Part shown: positions 1 through 34,043 of the stretch, in pieces
Layout of the letters: every line of letters starts with the position of its first letter
Position numbering within the stretch: the stretch's first letter is position 1
Origin: Scatophagus argus
Taxonomy: Eukaryota; Chordata; Actinopteri; Scatophagidae
Direction of reading: 5' to 3'
Assembly: GCF_020382885.2 (NCBI RefSeq)
Contig: NC_058496.1
Span: forward strand, 10,893,501 to 10,957,500
DNA: 64,000 bases
Position numbers and translations under genes: made by a program
Notes under the pieces: model-generated
Databases searched by the model: none
Told to the model about the DNA's origin: nothing
The model's input: only the letters and a program-made list of their open reading frames with translations

Positions 1-4007
<4,007 letters not shown>

Positions 4008-4474
4008 ACCACCTCCTGCAACCACCAACCGCCTCCTCATTTTGCTTGACTAGGTTTGCTGACCACTTACTCAGCATTGTACAGAGGCATCCGGGCCAAT
4101 TGTTGTACAGATCCCAAGTTTTACTTGAATAACGGCATGTAAAGCACACCCATCAAACCTTGTGTCAGTCTAAAAGGGATCATACAAGAGCATTCCTGCA
4201 TCTATGCAAAATGCATACCGTAAATGTTCCTCTGACTGGCTGAAACGTGGACATGGCTTTCAATTTTGAACTATTGTCTGAATCTCCCTTTGAAGACTTT
4301 TATGATCATGTTTCTGTGTAGTTACCAAGCTCAAGGTTTCTGTACTTTCTCAGCCCAGTGGCCTTCCTTTGGAGATACACATCACATCCCCGACAATAGC
4401 ACAGCAATTTTGAAAGTAATTGGTTTAATGTTGAAATGTTGATCCCTGTTGGATTGTGTATATATATAGATATA

Positions 4475-4524
<50 letters not shown>

Positions 4525-5340
4525 TATATAAATATCGATATAGATATATATACATACACACTGTATAAAACTATATCTGTAAATCTAGTCGAGCCTTCTC
4601 ACTCTGGAGCATAGATATTCTTTTAAAGAACATTATTGTTTTGAATGTACTATAATGAAGGAAATCAAGCTATATTTTAAGCTTTTTGTGATTGTGAACA
4701 CGAGGATAGTAGTTTAATGCCATATATATAGCAAATGTTATGGTATTGAATTAAGTGACAGTTAAGTTACCCACATAGTTCAACCTTGGTTGTGTTTATT
4801 GTGTTTCTAAATTAAACAGTTGAATATTTCTCTTGGGTGCAGTTTAATAACATATTTGTATTGCTTTGACATCTGTGTTTTGCGTGTTTTTAACCTTTTG
4901 TTATTTTACAAAAAAAGGCTATTTTCCAGGAGACCAGTTTTTGCAGGGTGTGCATGCAGAGCATAACATTAAATGTGACACACACTAGTTATCTCTTTCT
5001 CTTACCTCCTGACGCTACTGATAAAGAGGCCCTTAGTACCAAACATACAGAGGATAGGAGTGTTTATATTGTATAACCCTTGTCAGCATTCATAGCTGTA
5101 GATCGAAATATGAACTTGTGTGCAAGGGCCTCGACTGTCATCACAGAGCACAGATTAAAGTATAGGTCAGCCATTGATGAGGCTGTCGATATGACTGGTT
5201 TTAGTCATTATTTTCATTAAAACTTAAATGATCCCTTGACATTTTTATTAATGATGAATTCAAACCAGCTTTGCATCAGCCTCACCCCACTCCCCACCTT
5301 GTGCTAGTCCCAATCGCTGTAATAAACAATTTTCCATTAG
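4008..5340 (+). other. tspan36: probable 3' UTR of tspan36
   Basis: No coding exon follows the stop. Candidate poly(A) signals on the + strand are ATTAAA at 4811-4816 and AATAAA at 5321-5326. The region holds a strong TA/TG/CA microsatellite (listed separately). The true transcript end cannot be fixed from sequence alone. Confidence 0.5.
4455..4562. repeat. compound (TA)n/(TG)n/(CA)n microsatellite
   Basis: Alternating TA runs interrupted by GA, TGTG and ACACAC blocks. The TG block on the left and the CA block on the right flank a central TA run, so the tract is self-complementary. It lies in the presumed tspan36 3' UTR. Confidence 0.9.
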
Positions 5341-7361
5341 CATCGAGTGCAGCACTTTATCTTGTGTTGTCACATTTGTCGCTGTTGTTTAGGTGCAGTA
5401 ACACAAAATATCCTGCAGGGGGAGAGCACATGCTTTGAGTTCAAAGTCTAAACCTGCAGTTGTGGCAGTGAAGAGGCCCAAAAAAGAACTAATATGTCCT
5501 CTCTATGAGTGTAGTAGAAGATATGAGTTATGAGATATGAGACTTCTCTTGTAATTCACTTATTGTAATTATATATTAAAGGGAAAAACACATGAATACA
5601 TTTTAAAACAATGTTTTTTATATGATTTTTATCCTTTCTTTTTTTTTTTTTAAAGTGCTTAATGTGACACTCTGGAGTCCTTCATCAATTATTGATCTTC
5701 AGACGCTCCTGTCACTTCTTACTATTGAAGTTTGAATGAACTGCTCGTCATGTGATTAACATCTGTGTGTGTGTGTGTGTGTGTGTGTGCTGCTGCTGTG
5801 TTCGTGACGTGATGTAAATGACCCTGATGCCCTGTCTCAGTCAGAGTCCCTCTCATATCTCCCCACTGCGTATCTTATTCAGGGCATATCCTTACTGCTT
5901 CAGGCTGTGTTGACATTTAGACAGGCCGGTCCTTTTCAGAGGGAACTGTTGGCGCAGGCACGGCTAGATAACCTTGTCGGCTCTGAGACCTGTTGTCCTC
6001 CCTCCTTCCTCCAGCTGTCTGTCTCTCTTTCACTCTCCTGTCTTTTTATCTGTGTGTGTGTGTGTCTTTGTGCTCATGTCTGCCCCTCAGCTCACCTTTT
6101 CTCTCTTGTCATGCATCTTCTTTTATCTGTTTCTCTCGAACATCTGAGGTGTGTTTGCATCTCTATCTCCTACCGAGACCACCCTTCTGTTCTCTGCTCT
6201 GTGCCCTTGTTTTTCTCAACTTCCCTCGCTCTGTAGTATGTCGAGTGTTAACCCCTGATATCAGGTGCTGCAGCGGGGAAGATAGTGCTCTTTCCCAGTA
6301 ATGCCGGGCACTGTGAATAATACAGCTGAATCTAAACAGAACAGCTGTCTTTTGAAGGAAATTATCAGTAAATTATTCCAGAACAGAAACCAACAATATG
6401 TTTATTGATTATTAGTTTCTGTTCACCTCACCACAAAAATGACAACAGGTGGATGTGTGAAGTGAAGCAATGAAATCAGGTAAGACTACTCAACTTTTTT
6501 TCTTTTTCTTTTTGCTCATTTGTAATTAGTTGTTAGATTTTCTTATTATTTTTAATTAGTTTTGTCCTTTAAAACGTTACAGGATTGCTTTTGCAGGCTT
6601 AATACTACAAAGTAAACTGAACTTCATGTGTAAAATGAATGGACTGCACCTTTAAATACTGGATTTGTAGACCTTCAAGGACAATAACAGGGAGGACATG
6701 ATAGTATGAATCAGGTTTCCCCAAACCATAACAACTATTGTGTTTATCCCTTATCTCGTCATCTTAAAGTTAAACACAAAAAACTAAAAGGTGCTGAACT
6801 GACTGAGGTGGAAGCTGCTTGTGCGTATGATTTGGCGTCGTCCCATCTGCTATTCCCTTATGAGTCATCTTTGCACACCTACAGATGAGCCCTGATCTGT
6901 CTCCTCTTCGGTCCATTGCCTCTCTGGAAAAAAACCTTCTGGACAAACACGCACCAAGAGAGCAGACAAAGCCAGATGTTGTCACAGGGAAACTTCAGCC
7001 TGACCTCTAATTTATTTATTTCTTTTCCTACTTGGCGGGGATCCATTGGAGGGAGGTAACCTGAGGAGGACACACACACACACACACAATACTGCTGTTC
7101 ACTCTGTGCTAAAGAGCAGGCAGTTTCTGTGGGTCTGAGTAGACTCTTATCCAGTCATTTCTTTCATCACTCTTGTAAAATTTCTAACAAATGCATTTTC
7201 TGGATTTGTTTTGTCTTCTTTTTATGAAACAATAATGCAAGCAAATATGGAACCGATGAGGTGGGAAGCTTTCATTTGAATTTCTGCCCTCCCACCTCAG
7301 GGCAGACCCATAAATAATCACACACATTGTCAAGAGCAGGAGCAGGTGCTGCTGACAACAT

Positions 7362-7401
<40 letters not shown>

Positions 7402-10000
7402 ACATGTGTTCTGTAAATAGCCCACTGACACTGTGAGGTCTCCATTTGTCAGATGCTATCAGCATTAATTGGACAGAAATATGAAATGAGAACAGAAACA
7501 GACTGAGAACAAAGACTCAATAAAACACGAAGTGAGCAGCAGTGGTATCATCGTATTATCCATAGTATCTCTAATTTTAAAGGTTGTACAAAAGATATTC
7601 ATGACCGCTTCTTCTCTCTTTCTGAACATTCTTTCCTGATCCCCCCTCTTTTCTTTTCGTTTGTAATCTTTCTCGTGAGCAGTGTGATATAAACAATGTT
7701 TTTTTATCTGTTTTTTGGCTAATCTCCAGTGGTCGATGCCTTCCCCTTTACCTCCAGCTACTTTTGCATTTGAAGTGCAAATCTGTTTACTCCTCTCCCG
7801 GGGATAGTTTCAGGGATTTAAATCACAGATGTCCCAAAAGACACAGCAATGTAACAAAAGGAATTTATTCTAGCACTTTATACATCAGAGCACAGTTTTA
7901 TTTTCTGCCAACTCACCTTCCTGTTGTAAATATCAGCAATTTGTGAAGCTGCATCAGTGCAGTGAAATAAAAATACACGCAGGAGACATCAGGAAGTGTC
8001 TGCGATTGTAGATGCACTTTTGAACCACTGTTGGTCCCAGTCATGACAGAAGTCTATCACAGTATCAAAACACTCACAGGAGAGTGGAAACTGACTGCTG
8101 GGTCCACAGTGATGTTTTAATGTTAAGTCAGGATGAACACTGAGCCATTTTGAAAGTTAAAGAAAAGCAAGTCTTCATTACATTCTCAGTCGGCTTCTCT
8201 GTTAAAGAATTAAAAACCTGTGGAAAAACACTTTGCTGTGAGGCAACAGAAGTATTTGACAATTTCCTCTTAACTGCAATCCATCTGTATCCCCTTGTCT
8301 TATCTTTCCACCACACAGGAGAAGGAGCAGATACTCACCTGGAAAAGGTAAAACTTCACTTCAGTTCTGTCACACATGGGGCACAGGACTTCTACAGTTG
8401 TTGCTTAAGTTGGGATGAGTGTTTTTTGGGGGGTTTTTTTCTGTCACTTTCATTTTTCACAAAGCACCAGCTCTTTGATTTAAGCCTGCCCTCTATAATC
8501 ACAATGGGTCTGCTGACCCATCATCTAATGGCTTGACTTTAGCAAAATATTCTGCATATTTTTGTGTCAGACCTATAAATTTAAACTAAAGGGATAACAA
8601 AGTAAAAAAGTTTGTGAGGTCTCCAGGTAGGTGAGAGATGAGAAACACAACACTCAGGGTCACAGGATGCTGTTGGTTCCCGTTTTCACCCATGTGTGTC
8701 GTTTAGTGAAGTGGACAACAATTCAAATCGGCGACTCTCCTCTGCTCTTCTCTTTACGCCGGGTTCATTACATTATGTGACTCCCGGGTCTCTGTTCACT
8801 CGACAGTCTCTCTCCTCGCTGTTAATCCTGCAGCACCCCAGCATAATCGTTATTACATTCACCACGACCTGCACTCTCTTTCCTTTCTCTCACTTTTCTT
8901 TTCCTGACTCTCATCACAACCCAAAGCACCTGATTTTAACCACAGGCTATTCGAAGTCAACAGACTATTTTTACCAAACACGCCATAAGACACTGCAAGC
9001 ATTGGAGAAATTTGTGTTTTTGCTATGCTCCTGCTATGCTGTCTTCCTCTTCACGAGGGCCGACAACCCACACACAGCATCGAGTTTACAGCTCACAGTT
9101 TACTAGAGTTGATTCTGGGAAAAGTAAGAAATCTAAAACTGAACAGAAACAGTTCATCACAAACACACTTAGAATTGAACATAAAAATCCAATAGTGTAG
9201 ATATGTCCTCTACTGTCACATTTTAGACCTTTTTGTTGTTTTTAGTTCTCCTTTTTTTCTGTAATGATTACTGACCTGAAAAAGAAGTTAATTTCACTAA
9301 TGGAGTTTTGTGGAATGGCATGGCTGAACTGAAAAAAAAGGTGAAACTGCAAAAGGCTCAGACAGGAGTTTTGGCCTAAACAAGTGTGAAATGGTATCAT
9401 TTCATCATGAAAAAATGATATCAGACAAGGCTTAAGACTTGGCATATTGTACTACCGCATTGACAGTCATTTCCAGTGACATCAGGCTCCTGCTTTTAAT
9501 TTTTTATTGTATTATTATTTTGAATTGTGCAATCTCTGCTTTCACTGTGATGACATGCAAGCTTACACATTTATTTATTTATTTATTTTTAAATTTAATT
9601 TTCACTCCCCTTATGACTGTATCTCCATACCTTGTAGACTTTTCCAGATTTCCTGTACTTGAACAAACTATTATTTCTCACTGGGGGGTTCTTGGCATGT
9701 GATAGCATCCTTGCTGCTGTAAAAAAAAAAATAAAATAAAATAAAATAAATAGCCATTCACTCTCCTCTCTGTCTGGAGGCTTCACAAACATACCAATCC
9801 TGTCAACTTGTCAGGATGGTAGATGATAGTAATGTTTAAGTAAAAAAAAAAAAAACAACAGCCGCAAAGCTGGTTTAGTCTGCAGACCAGTTGGTGCAGC
9901 AGTCCCGTAAAACCGGCCCAGTTTATAGCTTATAGACAGAGGTCAGACTGCTGGGAGTTCAGGAGAAAGGGAGAGAGAGAGAGAGAGATGGCCACTTTAT
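5341..10000. other. intergenic between tspan36 and mapk4
   Basis: No exon with recognisable protein similarity or consistent splice sites was seen on either strand. The stretch holds microsatellites: TG at 5763-5790, CA at 7072-7088, TG at 7363-7399, a TTTA run at 9571-9592, and a poly-A tract followed by AAATA units at 9721-9751. Short open frames here are low-complexity (Ser/Leu/Phe-rich) and are not credible genes. Confidence 0.6.
7363..7400. repeat. (TG)n microsatellite
   Basis: Uninterrupted TG dinucleotide run, typical of fish intergenic DNA. Confidence 0.95.
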
Positions 10001-10012
10001 CATCCATGGTGC

Positions 10013-10038
10013 AGTGTGTGTGTGTGTGTGTGTGTGTG
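10013..10038. repeat. (TG)n microsatellite beside the mapk4 upstream region
   Basis: TG dinucleotide run following a GA run at about 9970-9988, just upstream of the CpG-richer segment taken as the mapk4 promoter. Confidence 0.95.
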
Positions 10039-10074
10039 AAGCTACACAGGTCTAGTGGATGTATCTGAATCGGG

Positions 10075-10383
10075 GTGATCCCTCCTCTCCTCCCTCTCTC
10101 AGATCACTCCTCTGAAGCGCAGACAGAGAGCGGACCGTCGCTCACAATAACCGGCTCTGTGGCTCTGGCTTATCTCATCTCGGCGGATCCCCCCCCCCGT
10201 GCCGACCCGTACCGGCTGTTCCTCCCCCCGGTATCATCTGAATCACACATGCACACAGCACTGTGTGTGTGAGAGAGAGCGATGCAGTCATCTTTTCACT
10301 TTCTTTGCTTCCGCGGACCCGTATCTCTCACATCTTCTTTTTTTCCCCTGGATCTTTGTTTCTGGACGGCGGGCTGCGCCTGC
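10075..10383 (+). promoter_or_regulatory. mapk4: probable mapk4 promoter / untranslated first exon
   Basis: This is a local rise in GC and CpG in an otherwise AT-rich intergenic stretch (several CCGG, CGGCGG and GCGC words). It ends in a good splice donor, TGC|GTGAGTA at 10384. That is the expected shape of a vertebrate untranslated first exon, with the coding start in a later exon at 13038. The transcription start and exon boundary are inferred; a transcript would be needed to confirm them. Confidence 0.4.
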
Positions 10384-13007
10384 GTGAGTACGGATGGTTG
10401 CTGTTGTTATCTGTCTGTGTTTGTTTCTTCTTCCCTTTGATATCGCACCGCAGATGCAGAGATAGATAAGATAACGTGAAGGCAGTTGAGGAGGATAAAG
10501 AAGAAGCACAGGCCTGTTTGCTGTTAGTGTACTTTCTCCCTTTTTTTGGAAATGGGTTCTTTATGTTTTTATTAGATCAATCTCACTATTTTTGTACTGT
10601 CAGAGGGGCGTCACTGGAGTCTGTGGGGACACACAAAGGCAGCTGCATGAAGCCAGTGTGCAGAGCGGATGCAGCGTTTCCCATCTAAACTGAAACTGCC
10701 TCAGCGCCTGTTGGGAAGTAAATAGAGTAAAAGAAAGAGAGAGAGACAACACAGGCAGGGACGCAGAGGCAGCTGCACAAAGCACACAGAGTACAACAGG
10801 ATGTACCCTTGTTTGTTTCCTTCTGTTATCACCTGTGTTCACATCATATTGGTTCAGAGTGGGCTACAGTTTCATTTTTCTGCCTTAACTTCAGTTAAAG
10901 GCTATTTTAATGCAGTGTGATGTTGTTGACAATTGGCACCACAGCTGCACAGTAAGACATTTTACTGCACTTCATCAAAGAACCGTTAAGTTATTCTTTT
11001 ACATAATATGTATTTGCGTCACATAACCCAAAGAAGAAATATGGAGAGTAAACGCGCAGAGAGAACACCAAGCTCCATCTCCAGTGGTTATGCATTATAC
11101 ATAAGTTAGCCCAGCTCTGCACCTCCCACCCAGCACCACTGTCAAACTCCCCCCACTCTCTCAGTCTCTCTGTTCTCACCTTACACTCTCAGTCAGCCCT
11201 GACGGAGGCTAACCTTAACATGAAGTGTGTGTTTTTTACATGTTTTGAAGAGCTGTTAAAGAGCAGTTGTCGTTCAGTTATTGAGTGCACATCCCCAGTG
11301 TTTCTAGAAAGAAAGGAAGGACGTGAGCTAATACCCAAACCCCCCCACCCCCCAGGCCTTTGACAGCGAAGAGATATGTTTCATGGATTGATGGATTGTT
11401 TGGGTTCTTGTAACCCAGGCGTCTATAGGGGTGTGAGGGCAGTCAATTCTTTTGTTTTCTACCACTATATGATCTTTCAAGGGGTGAAAATGGAACTAAA
11501 ATGTAATGTAAACAAATTCACTTTTAATTTGGTTTAACTTTAAATTAAAGTAAACTCACTGAAGAAAATCTGCCACTATAATCATTTCCATCTAGTTGTC
11601 TCCCTGCCGTGAAATGCCATCAGCATCACTGAATTGATTATCTTCTCTAAGCACATTAAGTTGCTGGTGCAGATGAGGTTACATTGTAATTCAGCGTTAT
11701 GTAATGATAGCTCACATGTGAGAAAGACCCCCGTTAATGCACTGGTTCTGTTGCTGTCTAACTTTCATCTCTATCCTCCGTGTGTGTGTGTCTCTCTGAT
11801 TTGTTCATTTCCTCTTTCCCTCCTCCAGCAGCAGCACCAGCAGCAGTAGATGTGTTGAGCGACACAGCTAATAGCAGTATCTTTCAACAGTGACCACAGC
11901 CTGATCCTGAAATCCCTACATTCATGAGAAGGCAACAGGAAGCAGATTACTGAAGGATTAAACACTTGCACATACACGCACACACGGAGTACAACGGCTC
12001 CAGGTTTTGACCACTGTTCAAATGCGGATCTCACTCTGAATCAACTTGTCTGACTGACTGAGACTCTCTGGTATTATGGAAGAAGAGGAGGAGCCAACAG
12101 AGTCTCTCTGAATGTAACTCACATAACCCCACCTCCTCTTTCCTGCCTCATTATCCAGGGCTTTGACTGGTCGTTGAGGATTATAAGAAACACAGCAGAG
12201 CGTGCAGAGACAGAGGGGCGTAGAGCCGATTGTCCACCTGCTGCTGCCCCACGATGCATCCACACATCTAAGAGCAGGATCAGCCTCACAGAGGGCTGTT
12301 TCTATGGATACCCCTGCCCCGGGTTGTATTCATAAGACTCACTGATATTCTGACTATCTGCACATGAAGAAAATACAGTGACGGATTAGAAGTGCATCCT
12401 TGGAGCAGGCTACGGCGTTCTTTGGAGGCAGAGAAAGACATCAAGTGTCAAGAGGAAACTATTGAAGGGAAAACCATTTTTTCCTAAACATATTGTACTG
12501 TAGATGTTTTGCCAACAAAACCAGTAGCTGCAGTATGAAAAAAAAAATCTAAAACCATATTTTAGATTTTTTTTTTTGTCTCACTTGGTTTCATTCATTT
12601 CAATCCTTTTTGACATCCCGTTTATTGTACCTTGTCCAAGGTTGTGTTCAAGAGAACATGAACAACAGCCAGTTCAGTAAAAGATTGATTTGATAAGAAT
12701 CTGCCCACACAGTACCAGAAGAGGAGGTGAAAATGATGCACAAAGACACTTCTCTGGCCTCAAGGAAAATAGCTACATTTCTAACCTGCTTGCAATACTG
12801 AGCACAGCTCAAAATTCTGAGCTCCAATTCCAGATAAAATTATTCCCCCTTGTGGAGCTCCTCTCACCGGACTAATTGTGGTATTGAATGTGAGTGTTGT
12901 CTACGTGAGTATAAAAAGTAGTTAAGGTTCTGTACTCACCAACAAGATGTAACATTAAGTGCATGAGATAATAAAAAAGCGCTTTTAATCTACTTGGAAT
13001 CTGTCAC
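10384..13007 (+). other. mapk4: mapk4 5' region: non-coding intron and possible UTR exons
   Basis: No coding exon is seen. A pyrimidine-rich tract followed by CAG near 11828 could open a further untranslated exon, but nothing fixes its 3' end. A perfect inverted repeat lies at 12538-12576 (listed separately). The exon carrying the start codon probably begins at or near 13009, after a CACCAG acceptor-like site. Confidence 0.4.
12538..12576. repeat. perfect 17-bp inverted repeat with 5-nt loop
   Basis: Left arm 12538-12554 (ten A then TCTAAAA) is exactly complementary to right arm 12560-12576. The loop is CCATA. No mobile-element boundary is evident around it. Confidence 0.85.
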
Positions 13008-13037
13008 CAGCCCCCAACACCTCCACACTGAGCCATT

Positions 13038-30389
<17,352 letters not shown>

Positions 30390-33190
30390 TGCTGATTTTC
30401 AACTTCAGGTCCATCAAAGTATAGCATCATAATGGGTAGAACTTTCAAATACTCATAGTGCTTCACATAGTGAGGGGTGTCCCTGGCTCAATACGCTGTT
30501 TAAACATTAGACCTTATGGTTAGCAGCAGCAGTCTTTTGTTACTATTGCAATGACACACGACACGCTGTGACTGAACTCCTCAGTTAAAAAAAAAGCAAT
30601 CCTGCAGCTTTGTCTAGAGGTGCTCTCAGGCAATAAGAAGGCATTTGGGTTTAAGATAAATAGCCAAGCTTAGCATTGCAAATATCAAGGATTTGCTCTA
30701 CATGAAAATATTCTTAAATAATCATTTGATTTATGATTGTGGCATTTGTGGTTTGCTGTCATTTGTCAAGTTAAAGATGGGTCAGACTTTAACTTGATAG
30801 AGACTTATTGTGTGATGCAGACAGTCAGCCTGTTAACAAGACCCAGGCTATAAGTAACTGACTATAGAGGGATCACTTTGGATATTTTATGTTTGCTTTA
30901 GGTTTGTGTTTCTATGCGGTGCTCCCCTGTGGTGCATCACTCAGTCAGTAGCGTTCGACATGTCAGACAGTCTTCCACTGGTGATGTTCACCGAATAATG
31001 AAAGTAACACAGGAAATGCTATTTCCAAGTTTCTCTGAATGTATTAAGTGAGAAACGATCAGTCAAATTATGCTAAATTGTGAATCACGTGAATTTTATT
31101 CATTGCTGTTTTAACACTGTGTTAATGAGCTCTGTCACTGCTACATGCCTTGTAAACTTGTATAAACTGTTGTCATATGTAATTCTATATTATGTTTTTT
31201 CAAGACTGCTGTTAGTGATATACTTTTGTCTGAAATATTCTTGTATTCTTTGTTGAATGCTAGAGCACAATTTTCTGTTACTTTGGGGTGAGTTGTATTT
31301 TCTTTAATGTGGAATGCTTTATGGTAATAATTTATGACTATTCTGCAAACTTTGCTCTAGTTCAGTCGTAAATAGTTTCATATCCTCTCTGGTCTGAAGC
31401 ACCAAACAAGGTCATCTTCTGCTGTACTCTCACTAAAATGATACCGTCCTCTCTATTCTAGCCAGATATTGTCTTCAATTGCCTCACTTGAAAGCCACAG
31501 ACAGCTATAATGCAAACAAAACTAGTCTATTCTTTGGAGAGTGTAGATCCCTTACATCGTTTATGGGAAATGATTTGTACTCAAAAATCCTCAATGCTGC
31601 CCAGTAACCATATTGATATATGGAAGAAAAAATAACCAAATATACCATATATTTTCAGATACTTTTCTATCCAGTGTGTTAGGCAGTAAATTCTCAGAAT
31701 ATTATTTCTTCCAGCATCCAGTGTTTCCACTTCAAGGTCACCAAATGAGATAAACTCATACAACCAGGTTTAAGTTTTAGTTGATTTACGCTGTTGGCTC
31801 GTGCCTCGTACAGCTGTACTCTCTCCATCATCTGCTTCCCACATGCATTTCACTTGTCAAACTGAAAAGCTATTAGGAAGCATGTGGAAACTGAATTATT
31901 CTGCTTAGCTAGTGCCAGAAAGAAATACAGCTGAATTTGTGTGCCCCATATTCTGTAAGCAAGGAGAAATAGGCTTCCAGCACCTTTAGTTTTGCTGTCT
32001 GACATTAACTGCTCTGTTGTAAATGCCTACAGTAAATGTGCTGTACCTACAAGGTTCCAGTTATTGGGAATGACAATACTGAGCTGTAGAGAAACACTGG
32101 CAGCACAGCTACAATACAATACATATTTTATCTGTTTAGTGATCTTGCAGCCCATCATCTGATACCCCTTCTGACTAGACTTACCTGGAGTCAGTTGGCA
32201 ATGATACCTTCTTACGTTCAAGGCTTAAAGCTGACAAATGAAATGTTTTTTTGTTGTTGTTATTGTTTTTTCCACAGGCGTTTAATGTTAATGCTCCCAT
32301 AAAGTTGATTTACCTTCAGTGTAACCAACATGACCAGGTTGCGAGCAGATTATCACTTGCACAACACTGTATGATTTCCTAATTAAGGATTGAGCCATAC
32401 GTAAAAATTGCCAACAGTACAACTTATTATATTTAGCACAGTCAGATATATTCTTTTATATTCACAATAGACATGAAGCACATTTAGAGTCACTAGCACA
32501 TTCAAAAATCCAGGTTTATTAAAATTCCACCACTCTCAGTGTTTTTCCTTATCAATAATGACCTCTAAGGTATTCATACCTGGGCTGGACTGCTTGACAA
32601 ACTTACAGAACTGTTCAATTAAAGTGCAAGAAAACTGTTCATTTTCTTTCCCAGATGTAGCTGTTGATATAAATGCATAGAAGCTGTGCTGCAGTCAAAC
32701 TAATTCAAATGAATCTCGTTCTCAGTCTGTACAGGTCTAACGATCACACATTGCATTATAAAGTTTCCTCTGCAGGTAACCTAAGCCAGCAATAACATCA
32801 CTGACAAATACACGCCAACATACTGTAACACCTGTAATTACTGAGCCACAGTTAATTGTTAAGTGTGTAAAGCAATGTAGAAAATGTGCCTCAGTACACC
32901 TCAATGCTTCCAGCTTGCTGAATGTAACAAATTCCTCTCCCTTCTGCATGGCTTTTACAACTATTCATATATCTTAATCTTTGCTGTTTTTATTTGGTAT
33001 CACTTTGTTGAACAGTTGTATTTCTATGGGCTCTTACTTCTTTTGTACTCACGCTTCAAGGAGACCTCCGCTTTTCTTTTGAGGAAAGCTGTGAGGTTTT
33101 TAAATGCTGAATATTGATTGATAATATCTCTTTTTGCAGTTTCTGTTTTTGCTGAAAAGTTAATAAAACAATACTTAAACTCTTGTTTGA
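30390..33190 (+). other. mapk4: probable long 3' UTR of mapk4 and flank
   Basis: AT-rich, no exon on either strand. AATAAA at 33162-33167 is a candidate distal poly(A) signal, which would give a 3' UTR of about 2.8 kb. Nearer signals may also be used. The gap to the me2 promoter is under 1 kb. Confidence 0.4.
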
Positions 33191-33799
33191 CCTTATTTTT
33201 CCTGCTGCCATGACACAATGCCAATTAAGGTAAAAACATTTCTGGAATTAGTTATTTAAGGGGGTGATGGTACTTTGGCAGTCACAGTGAGACCAGCTGG
33301 AACACTGATAATATGACGTTCTGGTAGGCATAGGCAGTTGTGGGGTTATTGTAAATGTTATTTAACCAGTTTGAGGTATGCAATGTACTGTGACATCTGT
33401 CATTGGGTGACAAATTCAAAGCAGCCCTCTACTGCCCTCTACTGTTTTTCTCAGTATTATAGTCCTGATCTTCTGGCACGCTTGTGCAGCACTATTTCTT
33501 TGCCTAATCCTTTGTAAACATGCAAAACAACAAATGGTTATAATATCTGAATATAGGCTTGGGAAATTACTTTGTCATTTGAACCTCAAAAAATACAGCT
33601 AAATTAATAGTAACAACCAAACCAAAACAACAGGCAAACATCAAAAGGTCAACAGAGCTGCCCACCATAAAATAAAACACCATCTTTCCTCTGTAACTAA
33701 TAAAAAAATAATTAATTGAACACGATTATACTTAAAATGAGAGAATCTGCTTTTACAATAACTACGACCGATGGGCTTCTCTCCCAAAATGTATGTCGC

Positions 33800-34043
33800 A
33801 ATGCATATATTTACGGTAACCAAGAAGGAAATCCCAACATGTGATTGGATGAGCGGCCACGTTCTTCTACACAGCGTCCCATCCAATCCACACCAGCACT
33901 CTGCTGCATCTGTGGCTGCCGTGAAGGGACAAACAAGGAGGTCAAGTAACAGCAGTTTTACAGAGAACTCCGGGCTAAAAATGCTTTAAAAACAACACAC
34001 TATCCAACGAAACTAACCGCAGTATTGGAATATTCAAGAGCAG
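33800..34043 (+). promoter_or_regulatory. me2: me2 promoter and untranslated first exon
   Basis: An inverted CCAAT box (ATTGG, 33844-33848) and a direct CCAAT box (33883-33887) lie close together. A segment ending in CAG|GTAAGCG (donor at 34044) follows. It has no ATG-led frame joined to the me2 protein, so it fits an untranslated first exon spliced to 37679. TSS position is inferred. Confidence 0.5.

Noticed and set aside
8696..9106. 136-codon plus-strand frame between tspan36 and mapk4
   Set aside because: Ser/Leu/Thr-rich with no recognisable domain, no Kozak or promoter context, and AT/CT-rich composition typical of chance frames.
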